Shown: positions 51,544 to 61,257 of the stretch, in pieces
Numbering within the stretch: position 1 is the first letter of the stretch
How the letters are laid out: each line of letters opens with the position of its first letter
Assembly (NCBI GenBank): GCA_025201845.1
Contig: MU603933.1
Coordinates: 230,691 to 294,690 of the forward strand
Length of the DNA: 64,000 bases
Direction of reading: 5' to 3'
DNA from: Martensiomyces pterosporus
Taxonomy: Eukaryota > Kickxellomycota > Kickxellomycetes > Kickxellales > Kickxellaceae
Notes under the pieces: model-generated
Seen by the model: only the letters and a program-made list of their open reading frames with translations
The model's database searches: none
Told to the model about the DNA's origin: nothing
Translations under genes and position numbers: made by a program

Positions 51544-52590
51544 ATGCCGGCGCGCACAGCCTTGAATCGAACAGCACGCCTCGTCAGCTATTCGCAGCAG
51601 CAGAATTCACGGCGGCTACTGAGCACCTCTGCCGCTGTTTCGCAGCCACGACTCAGCCTGCGATCGCTGCTGCAGCGACAGCAGCACGGCGCGGTGAGGG
51701 AGAACAGATTCGGGCAATACAGCCGCCTGGTGCCGGCGTCCTTGGCGGCGAGAAAGCCCGAGCCACGCGAGCCATCGTTTGACAGCGTCCCACACCACAT
51801 CCCACGGCCACCCTACGCGGCCACCGGCACACCTCCGCATTGGCAGTGCCAGATCCCGATCCTCACAGCCGAGGAGATCGAGCGCATGCGCACAGCATCG
51901 AAGGTTGCGCGTGACGCATTGGCGCTGGGCGGGAGCATGGTGCGGCCGGGCGTGACAACCGAGGAGATCGACGACGAGGTGCACAGGTTCATTGTCTCTC
52001 GTGGCGGGTACCCGTCGTGCCTGAACTACATGGGGTTCCCAAAGGCCATCTGCACCAGCGTCAACAACGTCATCGCCCATGGCATCCCCGACTCGCGCAA
52101 ACTCGCTGATGGCGACTTTATTAACATCGACGTGACAGTGTACAAAGACGGGTTCCATGGAGACACGTCGGCGACCTTTGCCGTTGGGCAGGTGGACGAG
52201 GCCGGGCGAGACTTGATGGCAGCAACAAAGGAGTCGCTAGACCTGGCAATCCAAGCGTGCGGCCCTGGCGTGCCGTTCTCGCGGATCGGGGAGACCATCA
52301 GCTCGTTTATACTTCCGCTGGGGTACTCGATCTCGGAGGAGCTGACGGGGCATGGACTAGGCTGCAACTTCCACCAAAACCCGCTGATCTACCACCACTT
52401 CAATGAGGAGCCGGGTGTCATGCAGCCTGGAATGGCATTCACCATTGAGCCTATTGTTTGCCAGGGAGTACCCACAGGGATCCAGTGGCCCGATGGCTGG
52501 ACAATCAGCACTGAGGATGGCGGAAGGTCTGCTCAGTACGAACACTCGCTTGTTGTTACCGAGAATGGAGTTGACGTTTTAACAGAATAG
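51544..52590 (+). CDS. mitochondrial methionine aminopeptidase, type 1 (MAP1D-like)
   Basis: Removes the initiator methionine from new proteins. 348 residues; the ATG at 51544 starts a 40-residue basic, Ser/Arg-rich stretch (ARTALNRTARLVSY, then RRLLSTSA) typical of a mitochondrial presequence. There is no N-terminal zinc-finger domain, so this is the MAP1D/organellar type, not cytosolic Map1. The pita-bread catalytic domain begins near 100 (ILTAEEIERMRTASKVARDAL). The five metal ligands are all present: Asp196 (INIDVTV), Asp207 (FHGDTSATF), His270 (GHGLG), Glu302 (TIEPI) and Glu333 (QYEHSLVV). VNNVIAHGIPD carries the conserved His of the S1' region. Expression is probably co-regulated with the divergent VMA22 gene only by proximity. 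Confidence 0.93.
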   Translation: MPARTALNRTARLVSYSQQQNSRRLLSTSAAVSQPRLSLRSLLQRQQHGAVRENRFGQYSRLVPASLAARKPEPREPSFDSVPHHIPRPPYAATGTPPHWQCQIPILTAEEIERMRTASKVARDALALGGSMVRPGVTTEEIDDEVHRFIVSRGGYPSCLNYMGFPKAICTSVNNVIAHGIPDSRKLADGDFINIDVTVYKDGFHGDTSATFAVGQVDEAGRDLMAATKESLDLAIQACGPGVPFSRIGETISSFILPLGYSISEELTGHGLGCNFHQNPLIYHHFNEEPGVMQPGMAFTIEPIVCQGVPTGIQWPDGWTISTEDGGRSAQYEHSLVVTENGVDVLTE

Positions 52591-53178
52591 ACACAGTCTT
52601 TGACCTGCCAGAGGACAGCACATGAAAGGCCAGTAGATGCAACAGCAGCCTGTGGAGTGCCCAAGGCATCTATGCAGGACTTGCTATGGATGGGTAGTGC
52701 TGATTTGGGGACGAAGAGAGCAAAGCATGTCTGCTTGTGTCGGCTGTATCGATGCAGGCGGAGCTGCTACTAAAGCAGCTCGCAGCCAGCCACCCAAGCC
52801 TTTGACACCATGCACCCCAGCTCCGCCATAGCAGAGCGTGCTTGCTGCTGGCCTTTGCTTTGGCAGACCCGCGCCCATCGCCAGGGCCTGCGCCATCTCT
52901 CATGCCCAGAAAGGGACGGGGCAGCCACAGGCAAAACACCCTCTTTTGTGCGGGGATGCTGTGTTCTTGTTTGCTTGCTTCTGGCCAATGAGAGGGCCAT
53001 TCGTATCCAGCGCACAGCCTCACATGTAGGCCAAGCCATGTGAGCAGAAGGGCGCATCGTCTCTTCCTCTCCACGCCATTTCCCCCCCCCCCCACATTGC
53101 AGCTGCCCCGTTTATCCCGCCTTCAGCCCAGCGCTTTCTTCATTTCGCCTGCAATCTCTGCGCGTTTATATACGGAAA
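52591..53178. other. intergenic region, promoter of the GT25-like gene
   Basis: 588 bp. It has a run of 12 C at 53082-53093, followed by CATTGCAG, a possible leader-intron acceptor. Nothing else is seen. Confidence 0.45.
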
Positions 53179-54111
53179 ATGGCACTAACAACCGACGACC
53201 CGAGCCTCATTTCGTCATACGAGCTGGTGACCCGGTCGCTCGAGGACGCCGTCAAGTACGACAACCTGAGCGATGCAGAGAAGAGCCGGGCACGCAAAAA
53301 GCACGTGCGCCGGGTGCGCCGGACGTCGCGATGGCAGCAGTGTCTGACGAGTATCCGCAACGTGGACATGTTCTGGGCGCTCACAATTCTCTCCATTGGC
53401 ACATTTGTTCTAATCGCGCTGAGCCTTCTATATTACCGGCACTCGTACCAGCTGTTTCTGCACCGGTTCTCGCACGAGGAGCTGATGCATAGGAGACACC
53501 ACCTGGGGTTCGACCACATATACATTCTCGAGCGGCCCATCCACGAGAGCGCAAAGTCGCATGCGCAGCGGTGGGAGGCCGCAAAGAAGGACCTGGATAT
53601 CGAGTACGAGATGTGGCCCGTGTCTATCCCGAGTGCGCTGGATCCGAAGCAGGTTATGCTGCACCAGCGAGAGTGCTGGCGCCCGCATCTGGCGATCTAC
53701 AGGGACATGGTGCTGAAGGGGCACATGGACGCGCTTATCGTTGAGGACCATGTCATGGCGGGGCCCAGTCCGCAGCTCCGGCTGTACCACGCGCTGATGC
53801 AGATTCCGGCCGACTGGGACATGCTTCAGCTGGGTCCGGCGGCAAATGGCACGGATTCGGGCCACCACGACGACATGCCCATCCATCGGTCAACGCTAAA
53901 GTATCGCAGGGTGGACGACGGCGCTTGCAACAACCTGGCATACGCCATATCGCGGGCGGGGGTGAAGAAGGTGCTAAAGATCGTGGACTCGACGCATGCG
54001 CACGCGGACTTTGAGCACAAGATGCTGGATGCCCTGGACAAAGTAAAGTTCTTGATCTTCCGGGTGTCGCCAAGCATCTTTTCGTGGCAGAGCGCTGAGC
54101 GCGAGATATAA
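53179..54111 (+). CDS. type II membrane glycosyltransferase, GT25-like
   Basis: 310 residues. A basic cytosolic tail (RARKKHVRRVRRTSR) precedes one membrane segment (about 65-86, FWALTILSIGTFVLIALSLLYY), giving Golgi-type II topology. The lumenal domain starts FDHIYILERPIHESAKSHAQRWEAAKKDLDIEYEMWPV, the H-I-Y-v-i-n-l...R...m...l pattern of glycosyltransferase family 25, and has the core region HLAIYRDMVLKGHMDALIVEDHVMAGPS, where GT25 enzymes carry the E-D-D metal and donor site; here it is E-D-H. DWDMLQLGP is also family-like, and the end is LIFRVSPSIFSWQ. The family transfers galactose or glucose (LPS enzymes, collagen galactosyltransferases). The acceptor is unknown in fungi. Whether EDH keeps activity is uncertain. 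Confidence 0.75.
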   Translation: MALTTDDPSLISSYELVTRSLEDAVKYDNLSDAEKSRARKKHVRRVRRTSRWQQCLTSIRNVDMFWALTILSIGTFVLIALSLLYYRHSYQLFLHRFSHEELMHRRHHLGFDHIYILERPIHESAKSHAQRWEAAKKDLDIEYEMWPVSIPSALDPKQVMLHQRECWRPHLAIYRDMVLKGHMDALIVEDHVMAGPSPQLRLYHALMQIPADWDMLQLGPAANGTDSGHHDDMPIHRSTLKYRRVDDGACNNLAYAISRAGVKKVLKIVDSTHAHADFEHKMLDALDKVKFLIFRVSPSIFSWQSAEREI

Positions 54112-54227
54112 GCACTGGGTAGACCGGTGCTGCTGCTTTAGGCTAGTCGTCGCTGTTGATACAAAACAAGATTGCTACAAAATACAAACCCCCCTCCCCG
54201 AAAAAGGGATAAATGCCAGCTGGCTCC

Positions 54228-55364
54228 TCAGCGTGCCTGCTCTTGTTGAGGCTCGCGGGCAGTGCTCAGCGCGTGCTCTTGCTGGGCAGTGTAGACGGCT
54301 TCTTGGACAAGCGTGCTAAACGGCACGCCGTAGCTCACACCCTCGCCACGTCTGGCTTTCGCCTGAGCGATCGAGTGGCCCAGACTCCTTCTCAATGCGC
54401 GGCCCTTGCCGCCGTGGAACAGCGCAAACAGCGGGCGACCAAGCACAGTGTACCTGGTCCCAAACTCGCTGTGCATTTGGTCGGCAAATGCCGCATACTG
54501 CGTGAGCACGTCGTCAGCGCTGGGCACCCGGGCTTCGGGCACGCCGTAGATGTGTCGGTCGAGCTCTGCGAGGAACCACGGGTCCTCTCTTATTTTCCTT
54601 CCAACCATAACGCCATCTGCCTCTGCCAGGTGTCTGCTGACGGCCTCGACGGTGCTGATGCCGCCGTTGACAACAAACGAAGTCCGGGGGAACTCCTTGA
54701 CCATCTCGTACGCCCGCCCGTAGTTCAGCTTGGGCACCGTGCGGTTCTGCTCGGGCGACAAGCCGCTGAGCCAGGCGCGGCGCGTGTGCAGGACAAAGCT
54801 CACCCGGCTTTCAAGCGAGCTGGGCCTCTGGCCACCTGCAATGACGGTGTCAATGAATCGCCGTAGGAACTCGGGTGACTCATCCTCGTCGATTCCAATC
54901 CTGCACTTGACGCTAATCTGCATTGCATCCCTATCTGCTGCTGCATCAACCATTGCGGCTACAATGTCCCTAACAGCCTCCGGCGTCTTCATTAGCACGG
55001 CGCCAAACGACCCCATTTGCACGTTGCGCGACGGACACCCGCAGTTCAGATTGACATGTCTCACGCCCAGTCTGCCCAGTTCGTTGACAGCCATGTGGGC
55101 GTCGCTCGGCGAGGATGCGCCGATCTGGACCACTATGCCCTGCGAAAAGTCCTGCAGCTCGCGGAGCGGCACGTTTTGTGCGAGCTTTGGCCTGTCAAGG
55201 TGGATTTGGCCGCGCGAGAAGGCGTTGGCGTGGATCATTTCTGTCCACAGTTGGTGGTGGCCGAAGGGCGAGATCAGGCGCAGCAGACGGAGGAAGCAGG
55301 GATCGGTGACATCGATCATGGGCGCAACGCTGGTGCGGAAGCTTTTGCTCAACCCCACAGCCAT
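54228..55364 (-). CDS. tRNA-dihydrouridine synthase of the DusA type
   Basis: A flavin enzyme that reduces uridines of the tRNA D loop using NADPH. 378 residues. TIM-barrel motifs are APMIDVTDPCFLRLLRLISP, LWTEMIHANA, VVQIGASSP, LNCGCPSRNVQMGSFGAVLM with the proton-donor Cys at about residue 110, ISVKCRIGID, FVVNGGI and GVMVGRKIREDPWFL (FMN phosphate site). The stretch HTRRAWLSGLSPEQNRTVP, with two residues of the H-x-R-K-A-W...N-R hallmark, is specific to DusA of bacteria and plastid-bearing eukaryotes, and differs from the DUS1-DUS4 set of yeasts and animals. No obvious presequence. It converges with the GT25-like gene at 115 bp. Confidence 0.92.
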   Translation of the reverse strand: MAVGLSKSFRTSVAPMIDVTDPCFLRLLRLISPFGHHQLWTEMIHANAFSRGQIHLDRPKLAQNVPLRELQDFSQGIVVQIGASSPSDAHMAVNELGRLGVRHVNLNCGCPSRNVQMGSFGAVLMKTPEAVRDIVAAMVDAAADRDAMQISVKCRIGIDEDESPEFLRRFIDTVIAGGQRPSSLESRVSFVLHTRRAWLSGLSPEQNRTVPKLNYGRAYEMVKEFPRTSFVVNGGISTVEAVSRHLAEADGVMVGRKIREDPWFLAELDRHIYGVPEARVPSADDVLTQYAAFADQMHSEFGTRYTVLGRPLFALFHGGKGRALRRSLGHSIAQAKARRGEGVSYGVPFSTLVQEAVYTAQQEHALSTAREPQQEQAR

Positions 55365-55590
55365 CCTTGTCTGAGTACCAGAAGCAGACTCTGTTTTGTC
55401 GGCGTGTTGTTCGTCTTATTTGCAAGTACAAGAAAGAATATTGACGAGGTATTAGCAGCGAAGGGAAAGTGGGGAAGAAGGAAAGGGAGGGCATCTGTTT
55501 GCGCAGAGGAAAAGCCAGATCTCTGCAAGCGCCGTTGTTGGGGGGGTGAGGTTGGCTCTGCTCCTTTCCTTGAAAAATTTGGTTTGCGGA

Positions 55591-56031
55591 TTACCTCAGC
55601 ATCACGCTGGCGTTCCTCACCGCCAGGTACTGCTGCTCGGACCCTGGCGGCAGCGTCCTTAGGATCTGGTAGACCTCGGCCGAGTGGTACCGCACATTCG
55701 TCTTCGGGTCAGTGTACTTTGCAGGCAGCCCTGTGATATCGCAGTACTTCTTTTGCGGCATCAGCGACGGCGGTGCATCGATGGCCCAGTAGGCTGGGAA
55801 GTCGACGGGCCAGTCCTGCGCTTGCTCCTGGGCGACGACCTGCTTGAGATTCTTCCACCGCCTCTGGCTCCTGTACTCGGGGTTTTTGAATGGCTTCGTC
55901 ACTTCGTACAGGTTGGAGATGCCCGTGTCCTTGAAGTTGGCCAGTGGCTCGCCCTCCCTGGGGTCCTGCTGTGCCGGGGTGTCGGCTGCGCTCCCGGGCC
56001 GCGACCGCTTTCCGCGTTTCGAGACAGCCAT
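55591..56031 (-). CDS. IES6: INO80 complex subunit IES6 (YL1_C domain)
   Basis: A nucleosome-remodelling complex subunit that pairs with Arp5. 146 residues from the ATG at 56031 (MAVSKRGKRSR); yeast Ies6 is 166. After a basic N-terminus, NLYEVTKPFKNPEYRSQRRWKNLKQVVAQEQA is the Ies6 segment contacting Arp5. The YL1 C-terminal domain follows (about 95-146): PSLMPQKKYCDITGLPAKYTDPKTNVRYHSAEVYQILRTL, with the canonical kyCDITGLpakYtDP.T.lrY core. A final helix ends SVMLR. The upstream open extension of 43 codons is not family-like. It shares a 1-kb divergent region with the ERT1-like regulator gene. Confidence 0.92.
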   Translation of the reverse strand: MAVSKRGKRSRPGSAADTPAQQDPREGEPLANFKDTGISNLYEVTKPFKNPEYRSQRRWKNLKQVVAQEQAQDWPVDFPAYWAIDAPPSLMPQKKYCDITGLPAKYTDPKTNVRYHSAEVYQILRTLPPGSEQQYLAVRNASVMLR

Positions 56032-57046
56032 TGTCAGGAACAGATTGGTGAGCAGAAGATGTAGTGGCAGCGGGCCTTTGCCTGGCTCCACCGGCCCGCG
56101 CGCACGCTGGAAGCCATATCGGCCTGTGCGATGCAGCGGCGCTTGTGGGGAGAGCAGCATGTGACCTGCGAGAGATAGACAGAAAGCAGGATTCCGTGGA
56201 GATAAGAATAGCTCGGTGTGACTGCTTTGTGCGCTTTGGCGGGAGCAAGAAAGACGCAGAGGCAGCTGTGAAACGGAGCAGTGTGGGAGACATGCAAGAG
56301 CCTCGCTTGCTGCTGCTGCTGCTCAGAAGACACAATGGCCGCCCTCGCTTGGCACGCCGTCCAGACAGCCAGCTCGCTGCTGTTGCGCACAGCGAGAAAG
56401 CAGGACGGAAGCCTGGACAGGCCAATCACACACAGAGCAGACATGTGCTTCTTGGGCTACAGCAAGGGCGACTGCTCGCTTGGGCTCGGGCGTATAAAGG
56501 AGGGGTGGGTCCCGACCAGACCCGATGAGCAATGTCCTCCCCTTCTCCCTTGCCTCGTTCATTTCCCGCGTACAACCTCTTGCTCCGCTGGCGCAGCGCA
56601 AATATCTGAGGTGAAACGGAACCAAGAATCAGCAAGCGGCTTCTTCCACAGGGTCCTGCTAACAATCAAGCAGCATTAGCTAATAATTGCACCTTTTTGA
56701 TCGCGCCTTTAATACAGCACAGCTCCTTTGCTAGTGCGGGGTCAGTTCGAGCCACATACCTTTTTCGCTCTCCCACACGCCAAACTTTTCTTCTCTTCTT
56801 TCCTGCACTCAAAGGCGCTATTTTTTTTCTCTCGCTCATACTGTTCTCTCTGCCCGTTGCGCATTTCGCGCTCTAAATTCACACCCGGCTCAGCTCGCAC
56901 TCTTCTACTCCTGTTACAACCAGGTTGCCGCACCAGCTGTCTGGGCACGCCTTCTGCGTCGATACGGGAAACACTGCACGCGTGATTCTCCCGCTCTCCC
57001 TTCTCCGCTCTATTGTGTGGGGGGAAGAAGCGGTGTCCAGCCTTCA
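56032..57046. promoter_or_regulatory. 1 kb divergent promoter region, IES6 and ERT1-like genes
   Basis: Becomes CT-rich on the plus strand towards 57046, as for the other regulators of the window. No TATA box stands out and no other gene is visible. Confidence 0.4.
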
Positions 57047-60000
57047 ATGTCGACACAGCGCACGTCGATTGCATACTTGAACTCGATGCACCAGCACCAG
57101 TCTGTGGACGAGGCGCATCAGGCTCTTTCCGCCAGCTTGAATCACAGCCACAGCCACAGCTACAGCCACGCTAACGATGCTGGCAATGCCAGTGCGCAGG
57201 ACGCAGTGAGCACGGCGGATAGCACCAAGGCTGGCAGCAGCGTGGGCGAGAAGGAAAAGCGCAAGAAGCGCAAGACGATTCGAGCGTGCAACCACTGCCA
57301 GAAATCACATCTGACCTGCGACGACAGCCGGCCGTGTGCCCGATGCGTAAAGAAAGGGATAGGAGCCACCTGCGTGGACGGCGTGCGGAAGAAGGCCAAG
57401 TACCTGCTGGAGGCTGAGGAGCTCGCGGAGGCCAGCGGCCCAAATTCTGCAAGTGCTGCCGCGAGTCAGCCAAAATCGGTCGATGTGCCTTCCGCAAATG
57501 CCAGTACGATTGATGCGGTGGCTGCGAAGCCGGAACCCCTGCTTCCTGGTAAGTGCCCGTCTTTTTCTCTCAGACATTGTCACAGCCCTTTATGTCGCCG
57601 TGCACACCCCCTTCCTCTTGGGTGCTCCATATAGCTGCTCGCGTGTAATGTATGTGGGTGTGTGGGGAAGGGATGTGCATCAATGTATGCATGTACGTGA
57701 ATGCAGAGCTTGGGCTGGGATGCGGTGCGAGGGCAGCCTTGCTTTGTGCTGTGTTGAGCGCGGGTGTGGGAGGATTACCCAGAAGGTGACGCACACGCCC
57801 CTCGTCAACGAACAGATCCTCCATTGTGTGCTGCTGACTACGGATGGTATCCCAATGTGCTGCCGCTCGGCTGTTCACGGCAAGCTGCCGCTGCAGCACG
57901 TCTGCCGAGCAGCTGCTGGGTGCCGTCCCTATTGGCTTGGCCTGGCGACGATGGCCGCGCTTTGGCAATGCGGACACCCATGTGGGGCAGCAGACAGCTC
58001 GCAAGGGCGATTGGCGCCAATTCTATCGATGGTGCAGCACGCGTTGGGTGGGCGAGGTGTCAAGGAGAGTCACTCATTGACAATCGCAGGCCAAGAAAAC
58101 CTTCAGCCTGCCTCCTCCCCAAAACAAACCGGCGTGGGCCTAGGCGAGAGAGCGCTGATGGGGCCTTGCAAACATCCTCCTCATGTGGTCGGCAGTCCAT
58201 AAGGAGAATTTCTCTCATCGATTTGCCCGCCCTATCAGCCATTCAGGCAGCAGGCATCAGAGGGCGATTTGCCTGGCTTCTCTCTTGTTGATGCTTTATA
58301 CACTGGCACGCGCAGTAGGAATGCTCCGAATGGGAAAGTCACAGGTCGGCTCCTGTTTGCCCCTCCCCATTTCTCCACAATCAGCCCTGCAGAGCCTACA
58401 TCTGCAATTGCGCGAGCTTGTTGTCTCTGGGAGCCTTTTGCTGCACCCTCAGCCAACTCTTCTCTGCTCTGTGGTGTCTTCGACTCTCTGGTTTGTTCTC
58501 GCTTGCTGCTTTTTTGCCTTGGCCTTGCATGCAAGCACCGACCAGCTCCTCTTTTCTCTTCATCCCATCTTCTGTTATTGCCGATAAACCACCCTGCTGC
58601 TCTATTCACCCACCGACCGCACGCACGCACGCACGCACGCACCCTATCTTATCTTGACCAGCTACAAACCCCCCTCACTGTCCTTGCTAGTGTCCTCGCT
58701 ACTTTCCCCTGCTTAGCGGAGATTTATTTCTGTGCTTGCCCGTTGCCGTTGCGGCAGTGGCATACTCCTCCTGGACACGCCTCTCATAAAGCACACGGAA
58801 ACGCTGCGCTGCTCGTCGCACTACTACCGGCGGCAGCAAAACAATTGCCCAACCCACGTCATATCCCAATTCGCCCCTCACTTGCCCACATAATACACAC
58901 TGCTGCTATTGTTCATCCATTTCACTCTCTCCTTTCTGCAGCTCTCTCCCCTCCCCCTGCTTTCAAGATACCGCATTACCTGTATCTAACCGCCCGCGTC
59001 TTTCTGTAATTACAATGGATTTTCTGGTGCCTTTATTAGAGCAGCAACAGCAGCAACAGCTGCAGCGACTGCAGCCCATTCCACAGATGCCCTCGTCGTT
59101 CACCTCACAGCCCACATCAGCCGTCAGCCTGTCTGATGCCATTCCCGTCGGGTCGCCGGGGCCTCCGCCGCTGACCAGTCTCCCGCCGACATCACTGGCA
59201 GCCACCGCACTGCAGTCCACGCCGACTACGATTGGGTTTGGATCAGAGGCGATAAACTTGGAGTATGCCATCCTCTCCAGCATGCTCTCGTACCCGATGT
59301 TCGCCAACCCCACTCTGAGCTCTTCAGCGGAGGGCACTGAGGTGGCAGCCATGCACCCTCCCTCGTCGTCTGTGCATGGTGTGGTGTCTGGCCAGATGCA
59401 AATTGACCAGCAGAATGCAGCTGCTGGCATTCCCCCTGTGGGCCATGGCCACGGGATGCAGGCGAATGGAACCGTGTCCATACCAAACGCCCTGTGGGCA
59501 GCGCCGCTGCCTCATCCTTCACAGGACCAGAGCGCTCTGCCACTCGCCGCTCAGGCTACCGGCGACGCCATGTCCGCATCCTCCTCTGCGTCGCAGCAAA
59601 CAAGCGGCAGCTCGCTGGAAAAAATAGTGGGCGCCAGTGTAGCTGCAGGCGGCCAGCCAATGCCACAGCGGCAAGGTGCGTGGCAGCGGCAATCGTTCAT
59701 GCACGACCATCCTCAAGGCACTGCCCAGCAGCGACATAATCTGTACCAGCCGCTCACCTCGACGGTAATCAAGACATCGCCCCCGCCGCATGCACAGATT
59801 CTGGCGGACGACTCACAGCACCCGCTCAGCCGTCCACCGACGTCGGGACCGGCCGTATATGGCCTTAACCCTGTGTACTCGCAGACCCCCGCCGAGGTGT
59901 ATTCGTCTGTGAGCGAGCCGTACAAGTACTACAACGGATTCCACTACTTCTTCCGCCACATCCGCGGCCGCATGGACAAGCGCGACATCATTCGTGTCAG

Positions 60001-60454
60001 CCGAGCCATCGCCCACTTCAGGCCGTCTTTGGTGGCCCTCCTGCGCAACCTGACCCGCGACGACCTTATATTCATGGAGAAGTCGTTCCAGAGGGCGCTG
60101 ATGGAGTATGAAAAGCTCATTGGATTCACGGGCACGCCGACGGTTGTGTGGAGGCGATCGGGCGAGATTGCCCTGGTGGGCAAGGAGTTCTCGATCCTGA
60201 CCCAGTGGGACAAGAGCGCGCTGGTGGATGGGAAGAAGCTTATATTTGAGCTGATGGACTCGGAGTCGCTGGTGGTGTACTGGGAGCAGTTTGCGGTCCA
60301 TGCGTTTGAGAACTCCGAGCACTCGGTTATGTCCGAGTGCAGGCTGGTCAGACCGGATGGAGCGACAGTGCCGTGCGCGTTTTCGTTTACAATCAAGAGG
60401 GACCTGTTTGGCATTCCCATGGCCATCATTGGAAACTTTTTGCCGATTCTGTGA
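57047..60454 (+). CDS. ERT1: ERT1/AcuK-like Zn2Cys6-PAS transcription factor, 1.5 kb intron
   Basis: A regulator of the ERT1/AcuK/AcuM group, which controls gluconeogenic genes such as PCK1 and FBP1 on non-fermentable carbon. Proposed exons 57047-57548 and 59040-60454 give 638 residues. Exon 1 has a His/Ser repeat (HSHSHSYSH), a basic stretch and the binuclear cluster CNHCQKSHLTC to TC (Cys81-Cys109) followed by GVRKKAKYLLE, the hallmark of this group. Exon 2 starts with a poly-Gln tract, continues disordered, and ends in the PAS-containing domain (about 465-638): PYKYYNGFHYFFRHIRGRMDKRDIIRVSRAIAHFRPSL, then TVVWRRSGEIALVGKEFSILT and MSECRLVRPDG. The 1,491-bp intron has a GTAAGT donor, a CTAAC branch site 45-50 bp before a TTATTAG acceptor, and stays in frame; additional small exons inside it cannot be excluded. 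Confidence 0.85.
58618..58643. repeat. (ACGC)n microsatellite
   Basis: About 6.5 copies of a 4-bp unit inside the long intron of the ERT1-like gene. Confidence 0.85.
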
Positions 60455-61257
60455 TGATACTTCTGTTCTTTCGCTTAATGCTTTGCCTTCTCTCCCAGCG
60501 GGCTTTTGCTGGTGTCGCTTTTGGTGCTTGTTTGTAATTGTACTATTCTGCTTCTACACGCACACTTGGGGGCATGGATAGTGCTGGAGATGCGAGTGCT
60601 TGGTGGCAAACAGGCCGATCCGTTTGTTCTGCCTTGCTGCTTTCGCTTCCTTTCAAGCGATTACGCCATTCAAAGCAGCCGTTGCGCACGGGGCCTACGT
60701 CATAACCCGAATCCCGCTGCTTGGCAAGGCTGCCAGCCCACCGTTCCAATGGCGCTGTGTGCACAGTTGAGCTGCGCACATTTCGTTCACGAAAACCGCC
60801 ATTATGCTGCCTTTCTGTGAATGAGAGAGCAGCTCAGAGAGAGAGAGAGACCTGGCACATCCCGCCTAGGATGAGGCACTGAGAACTGCTTTGATGCGTG
60901 TGCTGTTCAGGTGACTTTGTTGTTGGCAGGGGAATTTATGCATGGGACGGCGGGTGGTGGAGATTTGTGTGGTCAAATGTCGTTCCCTTCTTTTTTCATA
61001 CTTGGCATCTCTTGCTGGCTTTTCCGCCCTCTTCCTTCTACTTCCTTCTTCACTTGCATCCGTTTTATTTTCTGCTCTATACTGTACCTCTCCCACTAGA
61101 CACACGCAGCGCCTGCATCCTCATACAATATTGCGGCTTTAGCGAACAGAGCACAACGCAGAGGATCTTCTCTTCTCCAACCTGGTTTCTACTGCGTGCA
61201 CACATTGACACCCTTGTCTCTTGGTTTTCGTTCGCTCTCTTTTTTGTACCACAGCAC
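60455..61257. other. intergenic region before the tail-membrane protein gene
   Basis: 803 bp, including a short (GA)n run at 60836-60850 and a strongly CT-rich leader from about 60970. No TATA box or other gene seen. Confidence 0.45.

Noticed and set aside
56690..56760. TCAGTTCGAGCC resembling a tRNA T-loop
   Set aside because: No acceptor stem, D-loop or anticodon arm could be folded around it; likely chance.
58618..58643. Tandem repeats as a CRISPR-like array
   Set aside because: Simple 4-bp microsatellite in a eukaryotic intron; no spacers.
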